Shown here piece by piece: positions 1 to 10,592 of a stretch of DNA of 64,000 bases (position 1 is the stretch's first letter; every line of letters begins with the position of its first letter). Source of the DNA: Clusia tigrina (taxonomy: Eukaryota; Arthropoda; Insecta; Diptera; Clusiidae); contig OV050030.1 of the NCBI GenBank assembly GCA_920105625.2, positions 349,804,925 to 349,868,924 of the forward strand, written 5' to 3'. Both the position numbers and the translations under genes were made by a program. A model generated the notes under the pieces. The model was given only the letters and a program-made list of their open reading frames with translations. It did not search any database and was not told where the DNA came from.

Positions 1-945
1 TCATCCCTAGAAGCATAGATAGGGTATTTGTCTTTAAGTGGGGTCCCCAAAGTTCATTATATGGGAGGGAGAGGTATCCCTCATCTGATGGACCCCAACT
101 CATTTATATGGCTTTGCAGGGTCCATATACATACTAATATATAATTTTGTCCAAAAATATGGTATAGGTAGTAAGTTATAATAATATGTGAATAGTGGGC
201 GTGGCTGTAGAAATAACACGCCCATTTTCTGTGTTGTGCTTAATATTAGTACCCGCAACATTCCCGTGAAATTTCGTTGATGAATCTTTAATAGGAACAC
301 AGTAATGATTTTTGGTTAATTGTGGGCGTGGCAGTTGTATTATGATCTCCATATTCTGCACACACACTATAATGGACCCCATGTATATTTCTGCAAATTT
401 GCTTTCCGCTGGCATCAATACGCGCATTGGTAGGCTAATTTAAATTTTAGACCCGAAACTTCCTTATATCAAAAGTGGGCGTGTGTTTTCTCTGATCAGC
501 CCCATTTGTTGCAGATAGCTTTATAATGTCCACATGTTCCTTCCCGTAAAATTTCGTCCGGAAATCTCTACCAGATCTTAAGTTATTAATAATTGTTAAT
601 AGTGGGCGTGGTAGTTAATATATACCGCCCACTTTTTGCACAGTGCTTAGTAGGACCCACATCTCCATAACTGCCAAATAATGTCACGATTCCGTCAATT
701 GGACAGAAGTTATAGTCATTTTAAAAAAGGTGGAAAAAGTTCCTTATATGGGAGGTAGGCGTGGTCTTTGTCAAAATCAGCCCATATAGCAATCTGGTTC
801 TGTATCTTTGTCCAGGCTACACTTTTGGAAAATTTCATTAAGATAGCTCTAACGGTGTAGAAAAAAGTGGCACAGACGGACAGACTGACAGACGGACGGA
901 TAAAATAAAAATTGCTTAGAAAGTGATTCTGATCATATATATATT
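1..945. repeat. Non-coding dispersed repeat with GTGGGCGTGG motifs
   Basis: The block has no convincing coding frame. The motif GTGGGCGTGG or a close variant recurs near 195, 322, 475, 602 and 757, spaced about 125-155 bases, between stretches such as 'cccgtgaaatttcg' and 'cccgtaaaatttcgt'. A second recurring phrase, 'ttatatgggaggg', appears near 57 and 745. The end (about 865-900) is a GACAGACGGAC-rich stretch. I recall similar non-coding repeats from fly genomes but cannot name the family. The left end lies outside the window. Confidence 0.6.
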
Positions 946-1312
946 AATATGTCCATACCTACCACGCCTCCTTCCCGAAATTGCAGCCCCTCTCAAAAGC
1001 ACAAAGTTAGTATACCCTATTTACCTTTTTTTAATGGTAAAGGGTATAAAAAATTTATCAAAACTAAAAAGAAGTACTATATTATTTACGGAGAAAATCT
1101 AAGTGACGAATGTTTTACCTTGCCAAAACACTTTCTTGACAAACTGTTTATATAGAGATATGATCAGAAGCACTATCTGAGCAAGTCCGACCATCTGACC
1201 GGCTGTATGTCCGTCTGCGGCCACTTTTTTCCAGACCGTTTAAGATATCTCAAGGAAACTTTGCAAAAGTATAGTCTGGACAAAGATACAGAACCAGTTG
1301 GTGGAATTGTGA
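785..1312. repeat. Inverted repeat, arms 785-945 and 1158-1312, with central hairpin
   Basis: The sequence 785-945 is repeated in reverse complement at 1158-1312. Both arms contain 'ggttctgtatctttgtccag', an A-rich link to 'aaaaaagtgg', a GACGG-rich stretch and 'ttctgatcatat'. Near the centre, 1011-1025 (tataccctatttacc) pairs with 1036-1048 (ggtaaagggtata), which would form a short hairpin. The structure could be two oppositely oriented copies of the repeat joined end to end, or a foldback-type element. The arms are similar but not identical. Confidence 0.65.
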
Positions 1313-1590
1313 CTCAATTTTATATTTATGTAGATGTGTGTTATACTTAACACTATCCAAAATTTACCACTATTGACAAATATTTATAACTGATAGAAGA
1401 GAGAAGATATATTAGGGATTTTTTGACGAAATTTTATATAATAAACTCCCCACTTTAAAATAATAACTTATCTATGCTTGTAATTTTTTTAATACTTTTT
1501 TTTATTTCCCTTATAAATTTTATACTTGCCAGATGACACTAAGTAAATTATCTTACAGTATGCGAGAGTAGGTTTACAATAAATCAAAAT
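1313..1590. other. AT-rich DNA, nothing recognised
   Basis: Low-complexity AT-rich sequence between the inverted repeat and the 3' end of the Jockey element. The Jockey 3' boundary is not sharp, so part of this may be its 3' untranslated region. Confidence 0.4.
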
Positions 1591-1659
1591 TTACGATTAC
1601 TTTTTTTATAACAATATTTTACAATTACATTAAATTTCTATTTCAAAATTTATGAGTTA

Positions 1660-3467
1660 TTAAATCCGTTGGTGCAGGGCATTTGTGTCGTTTCGGTTGC
1701 TAACTCTCCTTCATTGGCAGCTCTCGTATCTCAAGATTTTAGTGGAATCATAGACGGTGTGTGTGCTTTATGCTACATATGTGGGTAATTTCTTGTACAA
1801 TGTCAATGTTGATTTCACGGTCATTGGGTGTATACCATGCAGCATTGTGCGTAGAATTTTTAATTTTAGAAATTGTATGATATTTATATTAGATCTGCTT
1901 GCAGTGCCCCAAATTTCTATTTCGTACCTTCATATAGGCATGATTATTGTCTTGTAGATCAAGATTTTATTTAGTAGCGAAATATTCAATTGTTTTCCTA
2001 ACAACCAGTACAGTTGTCTGAATCTATTCTTTACTTCGTTCCTCTTTTGTACTATGTGCTCTTTCCATAATAGTTTGGCATCAATTGTCATACCGAGGTA
2101 TTTAGCTTTAGTATCAATCTTAATCTGGTCATTATTTATGGTTAGATGCACTGGCTTAGTCCTCCTATTAGTGTCAATAACTTGGATAGTCTTGTCGCCA
2201 ATTTAATTTGATTCCCCACTTTCCAAACCAAGATAAAGTTTTGTCAAGTATTTGTTGGGGATTTTTTACAGCTGTAGTCAAATCTTTGTACGATACAAGC
2301 AGAACAGTATTGTCAGCAAATGTTGCTATCATGTTGTCATCTGATATAGGTATAGGGATGTTAGCTTGGGGGTTCTAGTACACTACCTACTGCGGCCTCC
2401 ATTTTTAGAATATCGAAGCATTCCTCAGCATACTTGACATAGAAATTTCGGTTTTTGATGAAGCTTTTTAGAAGTAGGTAGAAGTCTATTGTAAGGTATT
2501 GTCTTAACTTGTGCAGTAGTCCTTTGTGCCATACGCTATCAAACGCGTTTGCAACATCAAGGTATACTGCCACGCAAGTATTTTTTTTTTTTTGTCAATT
2601 TCAGTTGCTATTTTATACGTTGCTCTATGAACTTGTTGAGTGTTTACGTCTGAAACCGAACTGATGGCAAGGGATTATTTTTCTCCTTTCTAACATGGCC
2701 TCCAGGCAATCAAAAATTAATTTGATTATCAAATTTTTTTTTATAGAGTTGGTAGTAAGCTAATCGATCTGCACGATTTGGCGACTGAGCGGTCCTTATT
2801 TGGTCTCAGAATAGCAATAACTTCAGCAACTTTCCACGGTACGGGATAGTACTTTCGCGTTAGAATTGTATTAAATAAATATATGTAAGCGCATTAACAG
2901 GCTTTTAGAATTTTAACTGTAAGTCCATCATATCCAGGTGTTTTAATTTTTGTGTTGATAGCACTTTGTATCTCTTTTTTCGTTTACTTTTTTGATTAGT
3001 ATATTTTTATTGTTGGATGTGTGAATTATTGGTCATTCATTTCATTTGTAAATGTTTTTTTGAAGTGATCAGATAATACTTTCGATTTGTTTCAATGAGT
3101 TCGAGCCCACTTGTTGTCTGGAGTTTTGAGTGGCGTTTGGTGTAAAATTGTATTGGCGATATTTTTGGTACCTTTCGTCAACGAGTAGTTGTAAGTCCTT
3201 GTGGATCCTAAATTCATTAAGTACTTTGCTAGTTTGTTATCTTTGTCACATTTTAACATTTCTTTTAAATCTCTAGTTACTGTATTTAATCTCTGTTTAT
3301 CCGCTGGTGACCGTGAGAGTTGCCATTTTCTTCTCAGTTTCCTCTTTTTTCTGATGCTTTATTTGATTTTTGTGGGAATTCTGTATTCGTTATTTTTGTT
3401 TTTTATTGCTGGTGTAGAACTAGTTACAGCGTATATAATATTATTCAATGAGATGTTTATGTAAAGT
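1660..3467 (-). pseudogene. Jockey ORF2, reverse transcriptase and C-terminal tail remnant
   Basis: Beyond the solo LTR the minus strand resumes with the linker (RKWQLSRSPADKQRL), which aligns with REWQKSRSPFLKRKL in the Jockey copy at 36.8 kb. The reverse transcriptase follows, with VYLDVANAFDSVWHKGL (2520-2575) and downstream DTKAKYLGMTIDAKLLWKEHI (2050-2120). The C-terminal EIWGTASRSNINI (about 1890-1930) matches the conserved LWGGASNSNIE-type tail. The catalytic FADD region near 2310 is broken by stops and shifts. Typical ORF2 proteins of this clade are about 900 residues, and most of the length is represented. Confidence 0.75.
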
Positions 3468-3977
3468 TGTTCACTCCGAAACCTCATGTTCAGATGATTT
3501 CCGCCTGATACCTATGATATCGTCATGTTGTCGGCCTATCTCTGCGTTCCATCGTTCGGTACGGTACGAAAACCGTGATGTGCGATGGAGAGCGAGAGAA
3601 CAGCCGAGGCAGGTGCATACCGTATTAGTGCGGAAGCCATCTTTATGTGGGCGCGGGGTAACTGTGTAAGACCGCTCGCCGCTACAAAGTAGCTGCTCTC
3701 TTTGCGCCGTATTAAATGCCAGTCTGTTCTGGAGTGTTAAGAAGCGCATATCGGCTCCCTAACTTTTGTGCATCGACCTGACGACGGTCTCAAATCTTGA
3801 TTCATTTCTTCAAATCAAAGTCAAAACGATAAGCAAGAACCACGAACTCATTCACAAACTGCAAAAGAATACGAAAAAGTATTATTTTATTTAAATATAG
3901 AAAAACTCGTAATGTACATAAATATAAGTTATAATAAAAGGAAAATTTCTGAGCTACGACTAGTTCCGAATCTAACA
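3468..3977. mobile_element. Solo LTR inserted in the Jockey element
   Basis: A 510-bp segment interrupts Jockey ORF2. It begins TGTTCACTCCG and ends CCGAATCTAACA, so it has TG...CA ends with short inverted TGTT/AACA. It is flanked by aaagt (3463-3467) and caagt (3978-3982), a 5-bp target duplication with one mismatch. No internal coding region lies inside, as expected for a solo LTR left by recombination between two LTRs. A 5-bp duplication fits BEL/Pao or copia better than Ty3/gypsy, which usually makes 4 bp. Transcriptional orientation is not resolved. Confidence 0.6.
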
Positions 3978-4702
3978 CAAGTCTTTGTGCGAAAAAGATT
4001 CCAATCCGTCCTTTCATTATAAATATTTGTTGGTCTATAGTATATTAGGGGATAGCTTTGATATGTCAATACAACCGGAGAATGGTAAGATTAGAGTTCG
4101 TAGGTTGATTGAATTATCAGATGTTCGTGCCTAATGCGTTTTGTTATGAATAAGTCTATTATATCAGGCCTTTTCTCCGTATGAATCGGCCAGTAGGTAG
4201 GTTTTCCAGCCATTATGAAGTTGCTTTTACTTTCTTTTATTGCTTTAGAAAGTTGTCTCCATTTTGCATTATTAATTCGTGAGCCGCAAGTTATATTTTT
4301 CGCGTTAAAGTCACCTCCCTAAATATATCGAGTTCCAAGAGTTTTAAGATAGTCCAAATATAAAAGTTTAGTGTTTTTGTGTTTTGAAGGGCAGTAAACT
4401 GCAGATATTAAAAGTTGTCCATATAAGTCTTCGATTGTTACTGTAGTAGCCTGCAGTTAGTCTTTACTATAAATATACTTTTCAATGCACTTTATTTTAT
4501 TGTTTATTATTATTGCCGAACCACCACGAGCTCTGTTGTCAGGATGATTTGCATGGTAAATTGAGTAATTTGGTATTTTTATAAAGCTTGTTTCTGTGAA
4601 ATATGTCTCAGATATTAACAGAATGTCAACTTGGTTAGAGTGAATAAAAATCGTAAATTCTAGAATAAGTTGACGAAATTTGAAATTTGTTTGCTTGTCC
4701 AT
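3978..4702 (-). pseudogene. Jockey ORF2, endonuclease domain remnant
   Basis: This is the N-terminal, APE-type endonuclease of a non-LTR retrotransposon ORF2, which nicks target DNA for target-primed reverse transcription. It starts at the minus-strand ATG ending at 4702. Visible motifs are ILLISETYFTE (catalytic Glu), GGDFNAKN (Asp/Asn pair) and a decayed SYHSPV in place of the usual SDHSPV. In-frame stops occur just after residue 81 and before GGDFNAKN. Reading continues to about 3978, where a solo LTR interrupts it. The copy cannot encode an active enzyme. Confidence 0.75.
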
Positions 4703-4723
4703 TCAATTTAGTGATCAGCATAG

Positions 4724-5085
4724 TGATTCATCATGGTAGACATTTGTGAGATGAATTGTTTCATCTTGTTCTTTATTTGAAACATGTCATTGTTGTCATT
4801 TTCGGCGGTTGGATGTGGTGTGTTATTTTGATTATTGGCTGCTACTTGTGCATACGTCACGTTAGGTGAAGTGACGCTGTGTTTAGTTGGGTGTTCGGTT
4901 TGGTTTTGTTGAGACGTTGTAGGTTGCTGCTGGAGTCATTTTTTTTTTGCTAGCTGATGGGAAGAGTTTAATTTTAAGGGCTTTATATACCATACCCTTG
5001 TAGTTTACAATGTGTTTTTCGTTGCATAATGCACATTTTAGAATATTGTCACTTTTTTGTAAATTGCTTCTAATTATGATATATT
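4724..5085 (-). pseudogene. Jockey ORF1 (gag-like) C-terminal remnant
   Basis: On the minus strand one frame reads a cysteine/histidine segment of the type KCALCNEKHIVNYKG, as in the last zinc-binding segment of Jockey nucleocapsid-like ORF1 proteins. A frameshift in an A-run near 4945 moves the reading to another frame, which contains TYAQVAANN and ends in a stop at about 4708-4710, six bases before the ORF2 start. The S/TYAQ motif before the ORF1 stop and the tight ORF1-ORF2 spacing are usual for this clade. Only about the last 120 codons remain; the N-terminal part is lost. Confidence 0.65.
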
Positions 5086-5090
5086 TTTAA

Positions 5091-5644
5091 AAATTGGCGG
5101 TAGCATACATTAGGACTGTACTCCCGTGCATCCAAATATGAGCAGATTATTATTACTGCTACGCTCACAATTAACCAGTAATGATTTCTAGGGCTCTATG
5201 TAAGATTCATAACCGAAACTTGAGTTCTGAGTGTAAAATAAAACAAAAAGATTAGGACTTATGCCAAATCCTTGGACCAAATTTTATATGAATTAGTATA
5301 TTGCCGCTGCAAAGCAATTGACAAGAATTGGAAACGATCAGATAGAGGCCACGCCTCCCTTCATTATAACCCACTCAGGGCACTCAACCGAAAAGTCACA
5401 CATCGCCATTATTTTAGATGTAAGATAAAGAGTATTTCAGAGTCGGTCTAACCCGAATTCAGACTTCTTTACTTGTGTTTAGCAGTTTTTATGACAACTT
5501 TTTATACCGGTTCATCTGCTGAGTTGTCTTTATTTATATAAGTGGTTGTGGCACTTTTGGATGTATAAAAATGAATGTAAGTGGGTGTGTATATTCCAGA
5601 GTTTACTGGTGTATATTCGAAAAAAGCATTGTGGACGTGTAAAT
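5091..5644. other. Non-coding stretch, possible relative of the 1-945 repeat
   Basis: No coding frame is supported. 'gaggccacgcctccc' near 5345 and phrases such as 'accaaattttatatgaatt' resemble the repeat at the left end of the window, but the match is weak. Confidence 0.35.
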
Positions 5645-6190
5645 AAGTTCATTCTAAATTGCCCTGGGCAATTGCAACAACACTACTCGATGGCGGCCAT
5701 TCTGCACTCAAGCTTCCATCGAAACACCTACATACAACATCAGTAAAAATTCTGGTATGGCCACAATCCTTAAAACGTGAAAAATGATCATTTGGGACAA
5801 ATGCACCAAGGCCCACAAAATATCGCTTGAGGAACTTGACCGCACCCTTCATGATTGCTGAGGTAACACCCATCCGATAAGAGGCGCTCTCATCTTCTTA
5901 CAGGTGATTTCTAGACTAACAATTAAAAAATTAACACCGAATTTGATCGAAGCAGCGGTAAATTCAAAGGAGAAGATGTGCTGATTCCACTTATACTAAT
6001 GATTTCCAACGATTTACCATTCAATTTTAAGTGGTTTCAGTTCCCTTTGCGAATTGCCTTTGCGTTATACAAAGCGCAAGAGCAATCGTTAACTATAGCT
6101 GGTTTAAATTTGGAAAATTCATGCTTTTCGCACGGTCGTGGCGCACACGGCCTCGCGGTCCGAGGGGCCTCGGGTCTTGGAAGTTTATCC
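5645..6190 (+). pseudogene. Helitron helicase (PIF1-like) fragment
   Basis: Read on the plus strand with frameshifts, this matches the helicase half of a Helitron Rep-helicase protein, which unwinds DNA during rolling-circle transposition. Segments in order are CNNTTR/LLDGGHSA (about 5660-5710), TYNISKNSGMATILKT (about 5730-5775), the Walker-B-like IIWDKCTKAHKISLEELDRTL (5785-5845; family usually DE-C), RGALIFL (5880-5900), and the C-terminal ISNDLPFNFKWFQFPL with SLTIAGLNLENSCFSHG (6005-6135). Between them a large part, including the middle of the helicase, is deleted. The last 50 bases are GC-rich and diverged. It is not part of the larger Helitron at 8.6-17.7 kb. Confidence 0.75.
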
Positions 6191-6605
6191 TAATTTTTTT
6201 GACTCATTAGTAGTTAAAATAAATATTAGCCACGCCGCGGAGGAATCACTAGCTTCTGTGCCATGAAATGCTTGTTTATATGAGCTATGGCCAGAACTCC
6301 CATCGAAACCCCATTTTGTGTATAAACAAAATTCAGACAGGTCTTTTTTGTTTAAAGAATCTACCAGACAATCTTGTAGCTGTACTAGGCGTTCAACAGT
6401 GTGATTAAGAAGCGCCTCTAAGCCAACTTCGGCTGAAGATTCACATACACTCATACTATCGCTTTTTGGATAGCATTGTTATTTTGCAAACCGGACAGCA
6501 GTTTACGAGGGAAAGCTTTCTGGAGTAGCCTGTTTCAGATTATTATATTGATGCCGCGATAGTCCAGCTTCAACCAAAACAGCTAATGCTTCTTCACTTC
6601 TCAGT
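6185..6605 (-). pseudogene. Transib (RAG1-like) transposase fragment
   Basis: On the minus strand one frame reads SEEALAVLVEAGLSRHQYNNLK (about 6530-6605). After a shift another reads VCESSAEVGLEALLNHTVERL and then CLYTKWGFDGSSGHSSYKQAF (6260-6330). From memory, these match the region of Transib transposases around the first catalytic aspartate (DGSSGHSxYKQ), the family from which the RAG1 core of vertebrate V(D)J recombinase derives. Only about 130 of the usual 650-700 residues remain, and the second Asp and the Glu are absent. The fragment abuts the Helitron fragment at about 6185-6190, so one truncated or captured the other. Confidence 0.6.
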
Positions 6606-7609
6606 TTGTTGGACACCACTGACTTAAGTAAACTTTTTCTGCATTTGTCTTCTTGCATTTGCATAATAAATACCAAGAACAAAACAAAACAGAAACACTA
6701 AATGCCAGCACCACAAAATATGCGTGGAATTTGAGCATTTTTGTCCATTGAGGGTAGGAACAAAAAGTGGGATTAATCAAAAAAAGGCACCTCAATTTTT
6801 TGCAGGAATATTGTCTACGATCCACAAAATTATAAAAAGAAAAATTTAGAGCCCTATCTAGCCCTACAATGAACTATATGTCCATCTATATATTCAAAAC
6901 AGGCAAAGTTTGTGGACTATTTACAAAAAAAAAAAACAATTTAAAATATTAGATGACTTTTTTTGCTAAAATTTTTTTTCTAAAAAATAGTTTAATACCT
7001 GACGTTGAAGGCTCCATACTCAGATTTTAATTTTACTTCAAGTTTTTTTTAACGAAAAAACACTTTGATAAACTTGTAAATATCACTTTTACAGCGAGCG
7101 CAAGCGAACAAAGAATGAAAGGTTAAATTCAAAAACACAATGCAGCTACACTATACAACTGAGAACCGTTATTATTTCTGTTAGTGATGCAGAATTATGT
7201 CTACTTTCAATGGGTATTAAGTATTCGAGTGTAACTTCAAAAATAATTTTTTAATTTATCTACAGTTTTGATACTCAATACCCCAGTGTGCGCCGTTCCG
7301 AAATTATTCTGTGTTAAGTCTTCTAAATTTCAATATTAAGCAAAGCATTGTTACATGCGAATGCACAAGCATTGCTGTAGCTGGAACATGTGATAAAGAA
7401 ATTCGAAAAATTTGTTAACATGCTTCGTTCACTCTTTTTTCACTATAATTGTTACTCACAAGAGCTCAGCTCATATGCGCCCGCTGATCTTTTCATTTTT
7501 GTTTTGCGTTTGAGTATAGGGAGTGCGCATTTTTAATCCAAAAACACATACACACATCAATAAGCATTCCCATTTAAACGAATATTCAAAGGAAAGAACA
7601 ATTTTGCTT
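6606..7609. other. Non-coding AT-rich interval
   Basis: A short continuation of the Transib strand may extend to about 6850, but I find no supported protein similarity. The rest is AT-rich and without recognisable structure. Confidence 0.35.
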
Positions 7610-7905
7610 ATGAAGGAGGTAGCAGAGGGTATATTCATAAATAGTTTCCTTGCGAAAAGAGGGGAAACGATACTCGTGGCTATCGCCATGGAGCCGTTAA
7701 CAGATGTTAAACATAACATTTTTCTGCTAAAAATGATCCTTTACAGATTTATAGTAAATTTTATAAGAGTTTACGAAGAAATGGTTTTTATCGTCATAGT
7801 CGGAAAATGAAGAAATGCAGATTTAATAATTTTATTATTCATTAATTAATAGTATATTGACAATATAAAAATCAAACTAATTTAAATTAATTAGACAATG
7901 ATCAA
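7610..7905 (+). repeat. Dispersed repeat R1, copy 1
   Basis: The stretch 'acagatgttaaacataacatttttctgcta' through 'aatggtttttatcgtcatag' to 'aagaaatgcagattta' is matched in reverse complement at 29650-29960, including an AT-rich tail with 'tagtatattga'. A shorter related piece (aacatttttctgctggaaatgat) is at 25900-26010. No coding capacity, terminal repeats or target duplication were identified, so the class is unknown. Confidence 0.6.
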
Positions 7906-8578
7906 ATTTAAACATTGACACTGGCCTTGGAACCAAATATTCTATGCGACATCCTCTCTTCAGTACTAAATCGTATTGCTGGCGATGGGCTGGCATATGA
8001 TTGGGCAAAATGAAGATGTTGCAGGGTCATTTGCTGAAATGATTCATTTTTCGTTGTTCTTTGATGTGGCAGGTTGTGTATCCCTACGTATCAAATAAAG
8101 GACGCGAAAAGGATGGGAGAATTCGATTACTTAAACATGGACCAGTTAGCGAGGTGCGGAGTAGAGAGATTTCTAGAGCATACACAATATATACACAATC
8201 ACACAATACTTGTTGGATATTGTCAATGTTGTGTATGTTTTTGATTAATGAATACATATATGTGTGCAAATGTATACATATTTTCTATACGAATGTATGT
8301 CAAACGATCTCATCTGGCTTAGACACAAATATTTTATATATTTTTAAAATTTAATAACATTTTTAAGTTTGACAATTTGCGCAAAATGATCAAATTTCAT
8401 ATCAAAAACACATACTATTTTAGGAAATCAAATACATTCTCAATTTTATACGTACATGAATATGTGTGATTAAGAAATTTAGAATTTATTTGACTTTATT
8501 TTTAATGATTTTCGTAAAAATTTACATATTGGTACTCATATTTGTTGTGATTTTGTAGGTTTTGTTGTATTATAATAA
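7906..8578. other. Non-coding AT-rich interval
   Basis: Only scattered short open frames without family signatures. It ends where the Helitron 5' end begins. Confidence 0.35.
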
Positions 8579-9196
8579 TCTTATATATAAAACAAAGTGG
8601 CAAAAAGTGTATGTTTCCCTCTGCTGTCCATAATTTTCAACCAATTTAGTTATTTTTTTTTTTAAATGTAGATAATTACGGTACGAAAACATTTTTAAAA
8701 AAGAAAAGAGAAATTAAATAAAATCACGCTCACACTTATGTATGAGAAAGAGAGAATGTATGAATCAGAGAAGACAGAGAAGCGACATTTAAGCGTCAAA
8801 TTTTCAAAACCTTAAAAAATGCTTTGTTTATCATTAGTAGGCAATCTGTATAGATTTTTTATCATTGGTTTTGAAGAAAATCAGCCACACTACTAAAGTT
8901 TGCGCAAAACGAGAGACATTTCTCTGTACTCTCTCAGAAACTGCAAGCTCGCGAGCAAAAGCTATAGAATAAAAAGAATTCATACACACATTCGTATAAA
9001 TATGCATAAATTATTGGAAAAATAGTTGTGTACGAGCTTTTTTTTTGTTGTCGTTTTGTTATTTCAATACTTCGAACAAATCGTTTGGCTACGTTTGAAA
9101 TTGTTTAAAGTAAATTTTTGAAGGGCATTTTTTTGTGGTGTTTTATATGTACATATGTGGATAATGAAAATATAATTATTTATTTTACCAGTATTT

Positions 9197-10250
9197 TTGA
9201 GAATCATGCCAAGCGAATTTTGTCTTAGTCGACAATCTACTAATGCCAGTAGGCAAGCTGCTGCCAGAGTAGAAGAAATTGAGGTACAGCGCATACAGCG
9301 AACACAAGATGGTCGAGAATGCAGTGCGCGGTCACGTTCTCGGTTACGAGAAGAAAGGAACACTGATAATCGAGCAAGTATTAGTTTCAATCGTGCTGCA
9401 TTCAACTATGGTAGTCAAGTAGATTATAGTTCAAACAAACCAGTGACCGTTGGTTCAATGGACAAAGTTTCTGAACATTGCAAGGCCTTCGAATTGAGCA
9501 CTGAACCACCACGATTGTGCTGTGCAAATAGGCAAGTCAAATTGCCGGCATTGAATTGTCCACCAGAACTATTGCTTTCATTGGTTTCTGGAACGTCACC
9601 AGAATCAAAGCATTTCTTGAAGAATATTGAGGCATACGATTCGTGTTTTCAAATGACTTCGTTTGGTGCAACAAATATTATCATTTAACGTAATCGAAGA
9701 AATAAACGACAATTGCAATGTTTACGAAAATTTTAATTTGACATCTTTTCATATCCAGATTCAAGATCAGGTGTACCACAGAGTCGGATAGTTATTACCA
9801 TTTGCAGATAGTTCTCATCAGTTTTTACAAATTTATTTTCTTGGAACTTGGATGATATTGATCAACGGTATTCTAGTTCTCCGAACGTACGAAGAGAAAT
9901 AATTGCTGTCTTACGAGATTATTTTCATCAGCACAACGAATTAGTTTAAAATGAAATTGGACAAAATGCCGTCGGATAATCATAGAAATGTACTAAGAGC
10001 TGATAAAACGCCCGCTGGACAGCACTCCAGAACATAGAATGTACAAAGATAGAAGAGACGATGTAGCAGTGGTAATCGTTGTAGATAAATTTAATGCAGG
10101 CTATATTGTCCTTCATCGTATAAATTATCAACTTCAACGCGTCTCAGAACTTCATCGCTCTTAGGATGCTTTTCAATATTCGATATTGTTTTCGCAAGAG
10201 GTAGACGGCTATCAAAATAACATTAAGTTGGTCAATCTGTCAACTGGTTA
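9197..10250 (+). pseudogene. Helitron Rep, N-terminal part
   Basis: The first 163 codons are open. They run from an Arg-rich start through GSMDKVSEHCKAFELSTEPPRLCCANRQVKLP (a zinc-binding C..C...CC segment) to SGTSPESKHFLKNIEAYDSCFQMTSFGA, characteristic of the N-terminus of insect Helitron replicators. After a stop at 9688, shifted frames still read QDQVYHRVG, HQFLQIYFLGTW, MPSDNHRNVLRADKTPAGQHS and the downstream block with VVDKFNAGYIVLHRINYQLQRVSELHRS. The gypsy block interrupts the protein before the nuclease motifs. Confidence 0.8.
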
Positions 10251-10340
10251 GTTAAATTTATTCTCACAAATGAGTAACAGAATTTTTGCAAAAGTTTAAA
10301 ATTCAATTACAGTTGTAGAAATTCCAAATGTAATGATCAG

Positions 10341-10592
10341 TGTAATGAATTATTATACTGCAGTGCATGTGCACTATTGCGCACAAATGTAATGTACCAC
10401 AAAAACTACCTACGCAAACACTACACAACCAAACCAATGCACAAGACACACCCATCGGCTGCACTCCGACTCTGTGACACTTACATGTGCAATGTAATTG
10501 GAATCCTAGCGTGCAGTCAGTTATTTCTAGTTGAGTGGAATTTGAGTTTAGTTTTAAGCGAAAGGGATTAGATATAAACAAATTAGAATAAT
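10341..10592 (+). repeat. Gypsy LTR, left copy, 3' truncated
   Basis: The segment shares 'catgtgcactattgcgcaca', 'cccatcggctgcactccgac' and 'cgaaagggattagata' with the right LTR at 14773. It may begin TGTAATG at 10341 with a 16-base insertion, or TGCAGTG at 10359. After 'attagaata' (about 10591) it passes directly into pol sequence instead of the expected LTR end and primer-binding site. Confidence 0.7.

Larger units (their letters stand above)
1590..5090 (-). mobile_element. Jockey-clade non-LTR retrotransposon, degenerate
   Basis: Read on the minus strand this has Jockey order: the end of a gag-like ORF1 (5085-4724), then ORF2 with an endonuclease (4702-3978) and a reverse transcriptase with C-terminal tail (3467-1660). 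Stops and frameshifts occur throughout, so it is dead. It is split by a 510-bp solo LTR at 3468-3977. The 5' side is truncated inside ORF1 near 5090. A second, plus-strand Jockey element at 35904-38660 is clearly related and served as the internal guide for alignment. Confidence 0.8.

Noticed and set aside
3448..3749. Arg-rich open frames on both strands
   Set aside because: They lie inside the solo LTR, where coding is not expected, and show no similarity to known proteins.
9064..9405. Minus-strand 113-codon frame over the Helitron start
   Set aside because: It overlaps the well-supported plus-strand Rep N-terminus and shows no family motif.
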